From positions 1,674,001 through 1,738,000 of the forward strand of contig NZ_CP070499.1 in NCBI RefSeq assembly GCF_016925615.1: a stretch of 64,000 nt of DNA, read 5' to 3'. Origin of the DNA: Natronosporangium hydrolyticum. GTDB lineage: Bacteria > Actinomycetota > Actinomycetes > Mycobacteriales > Micromonosporaceae. Made by a program: the position numbers and the translations under genes. Under the pieces are notes generated by a model. It made no database searches. It saw only the letters and a program-made list of their open reading frames with translations, and was not told the DNA's origin. Of this stretch, positions 44,660 through 52,081 are shown in pieces; position 1 is the first letter of the stretch; every line of letters starts with the position of its first letter.

Positions 44660-44917
44660 TCACGCGGGGTGAGCACCGACCGTGTCGCGAAGCTGACTGC
44701 CCTGGTCCTCGACCATCCGGGCGCAGTGTGCGCAGCAGAAGAATCGGCCGGAGACCTCGACGCCGTGGCCGACGATCTTGCACCCGCAGTGCTCGCAGAC
44801 GGGCGCGAGCTTGTGGATTGCACATTCGAAAGAATCGAAGGTGTGGGTGTTGCCGCCCGAGGTGCGGACCTCGAACGCCATCCAGTACTCGTTACCGCAC
44901 ACTTCACAGGTCGCCAT
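44660..44917 (-). CDS. Prokaryotic metallothionein-like zinc protein
   Basis: An 85-residue cysteine-rich protein beginning MATCEVCGNEYWMAFEV. Cys pairs recur (CEVC, CEHCGC, CCAHC) along with His, giving one or two metal sites. It matches the family annotated as prokaryotic metallothionein in actinobacteria. It probably binds zinc; whether it stores metal or is a structural zinc ribbon is unsettled. It lies 20 bp upstream of the GNAT gene on the same strand. Confidence 0.82.
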   Translation of the reverse strand: MATCEVCGNEYWMAFEVRTSGGNTHTFDSFECAIHKLAPVCEHCGCKIVGHGVEVSGRFFCCAHCARMVEDQGSQLRDTVGAHPA

Positions 44918-45081
44918 GGCGGTTCACCCCCGTAGATATCGCCGTGTTCAGCCTGGCGATTTCCCGGCCCGGGCGCAACCGAAACCCCAGAAACAACTCG
45001 AAGCTACTCTTTGCGCAATGAATACCGTTTCCGATTAAGGGCTATTGTGATCTAGAACACTGGTCGGGCTGATCGCTCGGA

Positions 45082-45465
45082 TCAGCTCGGATCTAGCCGC
45101 ATCGCCACGCTGTTGATGCAGTAGCGGGCGTCGGTGGGGGTGAACCCCTCGCCGTCGAAGCGATGACCCAGGTGTGAGTCGCAGGCGGCGCAGCGTACCT
45201 CAACCCGGACCATGCCCAGCGAACGGTCCTCAAGGTAGCGGATCGCGCCGGGGATCGCCTGGTCGAATGAGGGCCAGCCGCAGTGTGAGTCGAACTTGGT
45301 GTCGCTGGTAAACAGGGCGGCATTACAGGCCCGGCAGTAATAGGTGCCGGGGGTTTTGGTATCGACATACTCGCCGGTCCACGGGGTTTCGGTGCCGCCC
45401 TGCCGAAGCACTCGAAACTCCTCGGGGTTCAGCAACTCCCGCCATTGCGTATCGGTTCGTTCCAC
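45082..45465 (-). CDS. msrB: Peptide-methionine (R)-S-oxide reductase MsrB
   Basis: A 127-residue enzyme. The catalytic Cys lies in RYCINSVAM near the C-terminus. The zinc site is formed by CRAC and CAACDSH, and HCGWPSF is a further family motif. It repairs methionine-R-sulfoxide using thioredoxin. It is single-domain, not fused to MsrA. Start ATG 45465. Confidence 0.95.
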   Translation of the reverse strand: MERTDTQWRELLNPEEFRVLRQGGTETPWTGEYVDTKTPGTYYCRACNAALFTSDTKFDSHCGWPSFDQAIPGAIRYLEDRSLGMVRVEVRCAACDSHLGHRFDGEGFTPTDARYCINSVAMRLDPS

Positions 45466-45505
45466 CCGTCCAGCCTACGCGCGCTCCCACCCCCCGCCAC
45501 CCCGA

Positions 45506-45566
45506 GTTGATCATGGACCTAGGTGCCTTGTCGGGGCGATTTGACGTCCCAAACCCCATGATCAAC
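45506..45566. repeat. TTGATCATG palindromic repeat, copy A
   Basis: GTTGATCATGG (45506-45516) and CCATGATCAAC (45556-45566) are perfect 11-bp inverted repeats around a 39-nt centre. It lies between msrB and vapC. It shares its core with two other copies in the window (46364-46436 and 49843-49909). Confidence 0.75.
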
Positions 45567-45591
45567 CCGTCTGGTGAGGGTTGGCGGCCCG

Positions 45592-45993
45592 TCAGTCTTG
45601 GGGGGCGAACACCGTCATGCCGGCGTCCTGCGCCGCCCGTGCTAACCGGTCGCCGTAGGTGACCACGCCGGTCAGGTCGGGGTCGAGCGCCCGGGCGGTC
45701 GCGAGGTGGATCGCATCCAGTGAACGCAACCCTCGGTCGGGTTCGCTCATGGCGGCATCGACGATCTCGTCATCGATGGCCACGTAGTCGAACGCCGACA
45801 GGAGGTCCCTTGCGTCGGGTAGCACGGCCGGCATGACTCTGGTGACGGCGCGGATCACCTCGATCTGGAGCAGCGCCGAGCTGACCCATGACGCGTTAGC
45901 ATGGTCATCATAGAAGGTCGCGAATGCGCGGGAATGGCTCTCTTCGGCTAGGAGCTTGAGCGCCGCGGAGGTGTCGAGGTAGTAGACGCTCAC
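45592..45993 (-). CDS. PIN-domain toxin VapC
   Basis: A 133-residue PIN-domain ribonuclease. Acidic active-site residues appear in YYLDTSAALK, IEVIRA, SLDAIHLATA and TYGDRLARAA. It overlaps the antitoxin gene by 4 bp. VapC toxins cut specific RNAs, often initiator tRNA; the target here is unknown. Confidence 0.92.
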   Translation of the reverse strand: MSVYYLDTSAALKLLAEESHSRAFATFYDDHANASWVSSALLQIEVIRAVTRVMPAVLPDARDLLSAFDYVAIDDEIVDAAMSEPDRGLRSLDAIHLATARALDPDLTGVVTYGDRLARAAQDAGMTVFAPQD

Positions 45994-46286
45994 CAGCGTT
46001 CCTCGGCGCGGAGATCGGCAAGGGCGTCGCCGAGTCGATCCGCGCCGCTCGCGGGCCGCATCCGGGGCCGGTAACCAGGGCGGGTCGCCAACCGCACCCG
46101 ACCAGCGGAGATCATGCGGTCCAGCACCGGCGCGGGCTCCCGCTGCTCGACCGGCACGATCCGAGCAACCAGCCGCCCGTACTCGGTCACGTCGATGGTC
46201 TCCCCGTGTCGCACCCGAGCCAGCACCTCACTCGTGTGGTGGCGTAGCTCCCGCAGGCCAACCGAGTGGTCGCTAGTCGTCGGCAT
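45990..46286 (-). CDS. Phd/YefM-type antitoxin
   Basis: A 98-residue protein from ATG 46286 with the Phd/YefM DNA-binding start VGLRELRHHTSEVLARVRHGE followed by VTEYGRLVARIVPVE (motif split). The C-terminal ~45 residues are basic and probably disordered, the part that wraps the toxin. It precedes and overlaps vapC, the standard antitoxin-toxin order, and should repress its own promoter. Confidence 0.9.
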   Translation of the reverse strand: MPTTSDHSVGLRELRHHTSEVLARVRHGETIDVTEYGRLVARIVPVEQREPAPVLDRMISAGRVRLATRPGYRPRMRPASGADRLGDALADLRAEERW

Positions 46287-46299
46287 GGGAAAAATGTAT

Positions 46300-46318
46300 C
46301 ACAGTATTGTGGCCACAA
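46300..46318. promoter_or_regulatory. Operator-like palindromes upstream of antitoxin
   Basis: CACAGTATTGTG (46300-46311) overlaps the perfect 12-bp palindrome TTGTGGCCACAA (46307-46318), 14-32 bp before the antitoxin ATG. Overlapping palindromes in an AT-richer leader suit autoregulation by the antitoxin-toxin complex. Confidence 0.55.
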
Positions 46319-46363
46319 CGTGCTCTGCGGGCGCTGCTGGTCGCTTCCGGCCGTCCCCGCTCC

Positions 46364-46436
46364 CTCCCGGCCGATCATGAGCGTGTTGACCGACACGCGC
46401 GGCGTGTCGGTCAACACGCTCATGATCGGCCGGGAG
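46364..46436. repeat. 73-nt near-perfect palindrome, copy B of GATCATG repeats
   Basis: Arms of 35 nt (46364-46398 and 46402-46436) are exact complements around the 3-nt loop GCG. The arm holds GATCATGAGCGTGTTGACC. The ROK gene stop (46420-46422) lies in the right arm, so the hairpin includes the end of that gene and may serve as its terminator. Confidence 0.85.
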
Positions 46437-47586
46437 ACCACTCCGTCACGCCGCGTTCGGTGAGGATCGCATCGAAGGCGACGTCGGCGGCGCCCATCAT
46501 CGAGCCGCTGTCGCGAAGCTCACTGGGTCGCAGCGGGGCCGGTGCCGAGCGGCGGAACCGCATCAGCCCGGCGGTGTAACTATCGGTGAGCGCCGCGCCG
46601 GAGTGCTGGTACAGCGCGGTGGCCAGCCCGCCGAGCGCCACCACGGCCGGGTCCAGCGCGTTGACCAGCCCGGCCGTCCCTCGGCCGAACGCCTCCGCGC
46701 AGCGGTGCACCGCTGCGCGGGCCGGCGCGCCATCGTCGGCCAGGGTGGCCTCGGCGTAGCTGCGCGGGTCAGCTGGCGCCGGGTGGCCGCGGTGACGGGC
46801 CATAGCGCGTCCATCCACTTCGATGTCCCAGCAGCCGCGAGCCCCGCAGGGACAGGTCAGGGCGTGGTCGCCGAAGGGCAGGTGTCCGAACTCGCCGCCG
46901 GCCGCGGTAGCTCCGGCGACAGCTTGCCCATTTTGTACGAGGATACCGCCTACTCCTACCTCGACGGTCAGATACAGCACGGTGCGGTCGGGGTAGTGCC
47001 GCCGGGCCTCCGCGACCCCGGCGAGGGTGGCGTCGTTGCCGAGGAACTGGGGCACTCCCGGCACCAGTCGGCCCAGGTCGACCTCCTCCCAGCCCAGCGT
47101 GCTCGCCTGCACGATCCGGTCGTTGCACACGGTGGCGGCGACCGAGACCGAGACGGCGCGCAGCCGGTGGCCGTAGGACTCGGCAATCGATGCCAGGACG
47201 TCGCGCAGCCCGGCCGCCACCGCGGCGGGGCGCTGGTCGCGGTGCCGGCCGGCGGCCGGGCTGTGGAGGCGGCTCTCCAGGTCGACCACGCTCACCCGCC
47301 AGTCCTCGTGGCGGATCTCCACGGCGGCCACCACCGGCCCGTCGGCGTGCGCGTGCAGCGTGGTGGTGGGCCGGCCCCGGCCCGTGGGTGGCGCCTGACG
47401 CTCATCGAGTAGTTGCAGTCCGCGGAGGCGGGCGGCGATCTCGGTAGCCGAACTGCTGCTGATCTCCAGCGTCCGGGCGGCCTGGGCACGAGTAATGCCC
47501 GGCTGCCGGCGTACCAGGCGTAGCAGGTCAAGGGCGCCCAGCCAACGAGCCGTCGCGGCTCGTCCGGTCCTAGTTCGGGCTTGCAT
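46420..47586 (-). CDS. ROK family transcriptional regulator
   Basis: A 388-residue protein. Residues ~12-75 are a winged HTH (QPGITRAQAARTLEISSSSA). A ROK sugar-kinase-like domain follows, with the zinc motif CPCGARGCWDIE. Such regulators repress carbohydrate genes and respond to sugars. It is divergent from a HAD remnant-MFS-SDR unit, which it likely controls. The stop codon lies inside a long palindrome. Confidence 0.92.
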   Translation of the reverse strand: MQARTRTGRAATARWLGALDLLRLVRRQPGITRAQAARTLEISSSSATEIAARLRGLQLLDERQAPPTGRGRPTTTLHAHADGPVVAAVEIRHEDWRVSVVDLESRLHSPAAGRHRDQRPAAVAAGLRDVLASIAESYGHRLRAVSVSVAATVCNDRIVQASTLGWEEVDLGRLVPGVPQFLGNDATLAGVAEARRHYPDRTVLYLTVEVGVGGILVQNGQAVAGATAAGGEFGHLPFGDHALTCPCGARGCWDIEVDGRAMARHRGHPAPADPRSYAEATLADDGAPARAAVHRCAEAFGRGTAGLVNALDPAVVALGGLATALYQHSGAALTDSYTAGLMRFRRSAPAPLRPSELRDSGSMMGAADVAFDAILTERGVTEWSPGRS

Positions 47587-47602
47587 GATCCTCTTCTCGC
47601 AC

Positions 47603-47631
47603 TTATCCTCGCCACGCGAGCTTAATACAAT
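47603..47631 (+). promoter_or_regulatory. Predicted promoter of HAD remnant-MFS-SDR unit
   Basis: TTATCC (47603-47608), a 17-nt spacer and TACAAT (47626-47631) resemble a housekeeping promoter. The predicted start is about 47638, next to the ATG of the HAD remnant (47637), so the transcript would be leaderless. Confidence 0.5.
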
Positions 47632-47636
47632 CCGGG

Positions 47637-47795
47637 ATGGGCGACATGGAGCTTCTCCGCAAGATCAAGGCCATTCTGCTCGACCTGGACGGCACCCTGG
47701 GGGACCCCGACGCGGCGGTGGCAAGGGCCTATCAGCGCTGGAGCGTCGAGTGGATGGTGGACCCGCAGCACGACCGCTGGCGCGGCACGTGCTGA
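47637..47795 (+). pseudogene. Truncated HAD-family N-terminus
   Basis: ATG 47637 to TGA 47793 encodes 52 residues. The first part, KIKAILLDLDGTLGDPDAAVARA (catalytic motif DLDGT), is the start of a HAD phosphatase, but the rest of the ~200-residue domain is absent. The stop overlaps the GTG start of the MFS gene (47789). It is probably a deletion remnant, or could act as a leader peptide for coupled translation. Confidence 0.65.
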
Positions 47796-49072
47796 CGTCG
47801 TGGTGGCAGACCATCGCACGGCCGCGCCGGGGCCACCCCAGCGGCGGGCCGCCACCAGAGCCCCCGCCACCAGAGCCCCCGCCACCAGAGCCCCCGCCAC
47901 CAGAGCCCCCGCCACCAGAGCCGCCGCGGCCAGTGGCCGCCCCGAACCGAGGCAACGTGGATGCGGCCGTCTGCACCGGGCAGGTCGCGCTCGGATTCCT
48001 GGTCGCCACCTTCGGCGCGTACCTGGCGGTGCTGGCAGACGAACTCGAGCGTCCCCGTGGCGAACTGGTGTGGGTGACCTCCACCTTCGGTGGTGGTCTG
48101 GTGCTGGCCGCGGTGCTCGGTCCCACCGTCCTGCGGGTCGGTGCCGGGCGGCTGCTGCGGCTGGGGGCGTTCGCGACGGCGGTGGGCGCGATCGGCATGG
48201 CCGCGACCCCAGTGCTGCCAGTGGCCGGTACGGGTTCGGTGTTGGTCGGTCTCGGCTGTGCGGCGATCGTCCTGGTCACCCCGGCGCTGCTGGCAGGGCC
48301 GGACGCAGCGCGGCGGCTGACCCGGGCGGTGGCCGCGGCGAGCGCTGGCGGGGTGTGCGCGCCGATGGTGATCGGGGCCCTGCAACAGGTCGGCGTGTCT
48401 GGTCGGTGGGGGCTGCTGGCACCCGTGCCGGTGCTGATAATCGCCGCTGCGCGGCGAGTCGTCCCCGACCGGGGTGTGCCGGCCGCACACCAACAGATGT
48501 GGGGGGCAGCGGTGACCGACGCCCCCCGGGTGGTGGCAGCTCCGGCGACCATCGGGTGGTTGCGGATCGTGCTGGCGGTGGCGGCGGAGTTCTGTTTCGT
48601 GGTCTGGGCGGTGTCCCGACTGCAGGACACTGGCGCGTCGCTCGGGGCTGCCTCGGTGTTGAGCACGGGGTTCGTCCTCGGCATGGCGGTCGGCCGGCTC
48701 GGCGGGATCCGGATCGCACAGTGGCCGGGGGCGCTGGTGCTCGCCAGCCTGGTCGCGATGACGGGCACGGTGGTTGTCTTTGTCGGCGACGATCCAATTC
48801 CGGTGACGGTGGGCATCACCATCGCCAGTCTCGGCATCGCGCTGCTGTACCCGATCACCCTGGCCCAGCTGGTGGCCGTGCCGGGGCTGCGGCCACGCCA
48901 CGCGGCGTCGATCGGTTCGCTGGCATCCGGCAGCGCGGTGTTGGCCGCGCCAGCGGTGCTGGCGTGGCTGGACGGGGCGATCGGCCTGCGGTTGGCGTTC
49001 CTGCTGCCCATTCCCTTGCTGTTACTGCTGGTGGTGCTGTCCCCACGGCAGCGCCGCCAGGAGCCCGTTTGA
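47789..49072 (+). CDS. MFS transporter with proline-rich N-terminal repeat
   Basis: A 427-residue membrane protein; GTG 47789 overlaps the HAD-remnant stop. Frames further upstream run through the remnant and are rejected. After ~20 residues there is a PPPEP repeat (about residues 21-45), then twelve or so hydrophobic segments of the major facilitator type. It lacks clear substrate motifs. The ROK regulator opposite suggests a sugar or related cargo, but this is inference. Confidence 0.75.
   Translation: MLTSWWQTIARPRRGHPSGGPPPEPPPPEPPPPEPPPPEPPPPEPPRPVAAPNRGNVDAAVCTGQVALGFLVATFGAYLAVLADELERPRGELVWVTSTFGGGLVLAAVLGPTVLRVGAGRLLRLGAFATAVGAIGMAATPVLPVAGTGSVLVGLGCAAIVLVTPALLAGPDAARRLTRAVAAASAGGVCAPMVIGALQQVGVSGRWGLLAPVPVLIIAAARRVVPDRGVPAAHQQMWGAAVTDAPRVVAAPATIGWLRIVLAVAAEFCFVVWAVSRLQDTGASLGAASVLSTGFVLGMAVGRLGGIRIAQWPGALVLASLVAMTGTVVVFVGDDPIPVTVGITIASLGIALLYPITLAQLVAVPGLRPRHAASIGSLASGSAVLAAPAVLAWLDGAIGLRLAFLLPIPLLLLLVVLSPRQRRQEPV
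47851..47922 (+). repeat. 15-bp tandem repeat in MFS gene, 4.8 copies
   Basis: The unit GCCACCAGAGCCCCC repeats four times exactly and then partly a fifth time, encoding PPPEP units. Exact DNA identity between copies suggests recent slippage expansion and likely length variation between strains. Confidence 0.85.
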
Positions 49073-49087
49073 TCGAGGAGGTCGGTG

Positions 49088-49828
49088 ATGGTTGGTGTGG
49101 CGTTGGTCTCCGGAGCTTCCCGCGGCCTGGGTGCGGTCATCTCGCGGCGACTAGCCGCGGATGGCTGGGCCGTGGCGGTGAACTATGCCAGGAGCCGGGC
49201 GGCGGCGGAGCGGGTAGTAGCGGACATCCGCGCTGCCGGCGGTGTTGCGGACGGGTTCGGCGCCGACGTGACCGACGAAGCGGCGGTGGCCGACCTGGTG
49301 GCACGGGTACGCTCTGCGCTCGGTCCGGTGGGGGCACTGGTGGCGAACGCGACCGGCCCCCAACCGGAGGTGCCGATCGACCGCCTCAGCTGGCAGGACC
49401 ACCTGGACCAGCTCGAATTCTTCGTGAAGAGCCCCACGTTGTTGCTGCAGGCGGTGCTGCCGGACATGCGTCGCGCGGGGTACGGGCGGGTGATCCAGCT
49501 GGGCTCGGACATGTTCGAGCGGGCGCTGCCCGCTTGCTCGGCGTATGTGGCGGCAAAGGGCGCGCAGTGGGGACTTACCCGATCGTGGGCGCGGGAACTC
49601 GGCGGTGACGGGATCACCGTGAATCTGGTGGCGCCCGGCTGGATCCCGGTGGAGCGCCACGGCGAACTGTCCGACGCCGAGGTGGCCGGATACCGCGCCG
49701 ATGTACCGCTGGGCCGGATGGGCGTCCCCGAAGACGTGGCGAGCGCCGTCTCCTACCTGGCCTCCGGCGAGGCCGGATTCATCACCGGCCAGCGCATCAC
49801 CGTCAACGGCGGCCACAACATGGACTGA
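49088..49828 (+). CDS. SDR family oxidoreductase (FabG-like)
   Basis: A 246-residue short-chain dehydrogenase. ATG 49088 is taken, with GAGGAGG (49075-49081) upstream; GTG 49085 is the alternative. It has the cofactor motif SGASRGLG and the active-site Tyr and Lys in SAYVAAKGA. The usual catalytic Ser seems to lie in QLGSDMF. The C-terminal FITGQRITVNGG is family-typical. It lies 15 bp after the MFS gene and is probably co-transcribed. Confidence 0.91.
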   Translation: MVGVALVSGASRGLGAVISRRLAADGWAVAVNYARSRAAAERVVADIRAAGGVADGFGADVTDEAAVADLVARVRSALGPVGALVANATGPQPEVPIDRLSWQDHLDQLEFFVKSPTLLLQAVLPDMRRAGYGRVIQLGSDMFERALPACSAYVAAKGAQWGLTRSWARELGGDGITVNLVAPGWIPVERHGELSDAEVAGYRADVPLGRMGVPEDVASAVSYLASGEAGFITGQRITVNGGHNMD

Positions 49829-49842
49829 AACGCCCTCGCCTT

Positions 49843-49909
49843 CGGGTTGATCATGGAGTTGGGCGCGGAAAACCCGCTGGTTCAGGTACTTAAGTCCATG
49901 ATCAGCCGG
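49843..49909. repeat. TTGATCATG palindromic repeat, copy C
   Basis: Arms 49843-49857 (with TTGATCATGGA) and 49895-49909 (with TCCATGATCAG) pair with one mismatch and one G-U wobble around a 37-nt centre. It lies between the SDR gene and the LigD-type polymerase gene. Confidence 0.7.
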
Positions 49910-49932
49910 GTGGGGGGGCGTAGGTTCGGGGG

Positions 49933-50985
49933 GTGGCTAAGGCAACTGCTGAAGAGGTCGAGGTCGCCGGGCGGACGATCCGGCTGACCAACCCCGACCG
50001 GGTCTACTTTCCCGCGCGCGGGTTCACCAAGCGCGATGTCTTCTCCTACTACCTCTCGGTGTCGGAGGGGATCATGCGGGCGCTACGCGACCGGCCCACC
50101 ACCCTGGAACGCTGGCCGCAGGGCGTGATCGAGGGGGCGAAGCTCGCCACCCGGCAGGACAACCGGGGCGACGCCTTCTACCAGAAACGGGTGCCGAAGA
50201 CCGCCCCCGACTGGTTGGCTCGGGCCGAGATCGCCTTCCCGAGCGGCCGGACCGCCGACGAGCTGTGCCCGGCCGACCTGGCCCATGTCGCCTGGGCGGC
50301 CCAGCTCGGCACCATCGTGTTCCACCCATGGCCGGTTCGCAAGGGCGACGTGGAGCACCCGGACGAGCTGCGGATCGACCTGGACCCGCAGCCGGGCACC
50401 GGGTTCGCCGAGGCGGTCGAGGCCGCTGGCGAGGTGCGGGCGCTGCTGGCTGAGCTGGGCGCGGTGGGCTGGCCGAAGACCTCCGGTGGCCGGGGTGTCC
50501 ACGTCTACCTGCGGATCCAGCCGCGGTGGACGTTCACCGAGGTACGCCGGGCGGTGATCGCGTTCGGCCGGGAGGTGGCCCGGCGCCGGCCGGATCTGGT
50601 GACCACCGCCTGGTGGAAGGAGCAGCGGGGCGAGCACGTCTTCCTCGACTACAACCAGATGGCCCGGGATCGGACCATCGCCTGCGCGTACTCGTTGCGG
50701 GCGAACCAGCGCGCCACCGTCTCCACCCCGGTGGCGTGGGAGGAACTGCCCGCGTGCGACCCGGACGACTTCGACCTGGCGAGCGTGCCGCCTCGGCTTG
50801 CGCAGCGGGGGGATCCGCACGCCGGGATCGACGACCACCCGTGGGACATTACGCCGTTGCTGGAGTGGGCCGAGCGGGACGAGCATGGCGGGGACGGGGA
50901 CCTGCCCTATCCCCCGGACCACCCGAAGATGCCGGGGGAGCCGATGCGGGTGCAGCCGAGCCGGGCCCGCCAACCGGAGTCCTGA
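49933..50985 (+). CDS. LigD-type NHEJ polymerase/primase
   Basis: A 350-residue stand-alone polymerase domain from GTG 49933. The archaeo-eukaryotic primase-type catalytic Asp pair is visible in LRIDLDPQPG, and SGGRGVHVY and FLDYNQMARDRT are further LigD-PolDom motifs. In end joining this enzyme fills gaps with ribo- or deoxyribonucleotides. No ligase or nuclease domain is fused. A separate ligase gene lies 2.7 kb away on the other strand. Ku is not in the window. Confidence 0.92.
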   Translation: MAKATAEEVEVAGRTIRLTNPDRVYFPARGFTKRDVFSYYLSVSEGIMRALRDRPTTLERWPQGVIEGAKLATRQDNRGDAFYQKRVPKTAPDWLARAEIAFPSGRTADELCPADLAHVAWAAQLGTIVFHPWPVRKGDVEHPDELRIDLDPQPGTGFAEAVEAAGEVRALLAELGAVGWPKTSGGRGVHVYLRIQPRWTFTEVRRAVIAFGREVARRRPDLVTTAWWKEQRGEHVFLDYNQMARDRTIACAYSLRANQRATVSTPVAWEELPACDPDDFDLASVPPRLAQRGDPHAGIDDHPWDITPLLEWAERDEHGGDGDLPYPPDHPKMPGEPMRVQPSRARQPES

Positions 50986-51049
50986 CTCGATCCGTCGGAT
51001 CCCCGACACCGATTGGCGCATGACCCTATAGTGATGTCACTATGGCGTC

Positions 51050-52057
51050 ATGGAGATCGACCTCATTGACCGTCCTGACTCTGCCGAGACCGAGGAGTTG
51101 CTCGCGCTACGGCACGCAGCGCACGCCGCCGACACACCGGATGAGCCGCCGCCGCTGCGCTCCCAGCTGCTCGCGGAGATCGCTCACCCCAGCCGGGAGT
51201 ACCAACGCCAGTGGCTCGCCGCCCGGGTGGACGGCGGGTTGGTCGCCGTCGCCAGGCTGAAGTTGCCGCAGATCGATAACCGCCAGCTGGCGGAGGTCTT
51301 CGTCGAGGTGGCTCCCGGCCACCGGCGCCGAGGCATCGGACGGGCACTCATGGAACGCGCCTTCCGTCGCAGCGACGAGGCGGAGCGGTCCACGGTGGTC
51401 AGCGGCGCGATCCGGCCGCATCCGGACGGCCCGGCCCGGCCCGACGCCGGCGCCCGCTTCCTGGAGCGGCTCGAGTTCTCACCGGGGCTCACCCTGGTCC
51501 AGCGCCGGCTCGATCTCGCTGCCGTGGACGAGGCGGCCGAGCAGCAGCTGGCTGAGCAGTGTCAGCCCCACGCCTCCGAATATCAGCTGCACAGCTGGAC
51601 CGGGGAGACTCCGGAAAGCTTCCTGGACGGGGTCGCCTACCTGGGCAACCGGCTCGTGGCCGACGCGCCGGCCGGCGAGCTCTCCGTGCAGAGCACCCTG
51701 GACGCGCCCAGGGTGCGCGCGGAGGAGCGTGAGCTTCTCCGGACCAGCCATCTGGTCTCGGCGGTGGCCCAGCACCGCGACACCGGGTTGGCGGGGATCA
51801 GCCAGCTCAAGGTGCGGCCAACGGGCGACCGCGGGTCAGTGACGTTGACGGTGGTCGACCCTCGGCACCGTGGCCACCGGCTCGGCATACTGTTGAAGAT
51901 CGCGGTTCACCGGTTGGCCCGCCACACCTTCCCGGAGCTGGGGTACGTGCACACCGGCAACGCCGACACCAACGGCCACATGGCGGCGATCAACGAGCGG
52001 TTAGGGTTCGCCGCTTACCAGACCGGGGTTATCTACCAGCACCGCCGGCCGCGGTGA
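51050..52057 (+). CDS. Tandem GNAT acetyltransferase
   Basis: A 335-residue protein with two GNAT halves. The first has VFVEVAPGHRRRGIGRALM with the acetyl-CoA loop. The second (from about residue 190) has LTVVDPRHRGHRLGILLKI and the C-terminal YVHTGNADTNGHMAAINERLGF. Double-GNAT proteins include mycothiol synthase-like and aminoglycoside-modifying enzymes. The substrate cannot be told from sequence. Confidence 0.85.
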   Translation: MEIDLIDRPDSAETEELLALRHAAHAADTPDEPPPLRSQLLAEIAHPSREYQRQWLAARVDGGLVAVARLKLPQIDNRQLAEVFVEVAPGHRRRGIGRALMERAFRRSDEAERSTVVSGAIRPHPDGPARPDAGARFLERLEFSPGLTLVQRRLDLAAVDEAAEQQLAEQCQPHASEYQLHSWTGETPESFLDGVAYLGNRLVADAPAGELSVQSTLDAPRVRAEERELLRTSHLVSAVAQHRDTGLAGISQLKVRPTGDRGSVTLTVVDPRHRGHRLGILLKIAVHRLARHTFPELGYVHTGNADTNGHMAAINERLGFAAYQTGVIYQHRRPR

Positions 52058-52081
52058 GCATGGCCGGCGGTGCCGGGCCGG

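Noticed and set aside
47732-49140. Long minus-strand ORFs (389 and 491 codons) opposite the MFS gene
   Set aside because: Their products are Pro/Ser/Thr/Arg-rich shadows of a GC-rich membrane-protein gene, with no ribosome site or domain.
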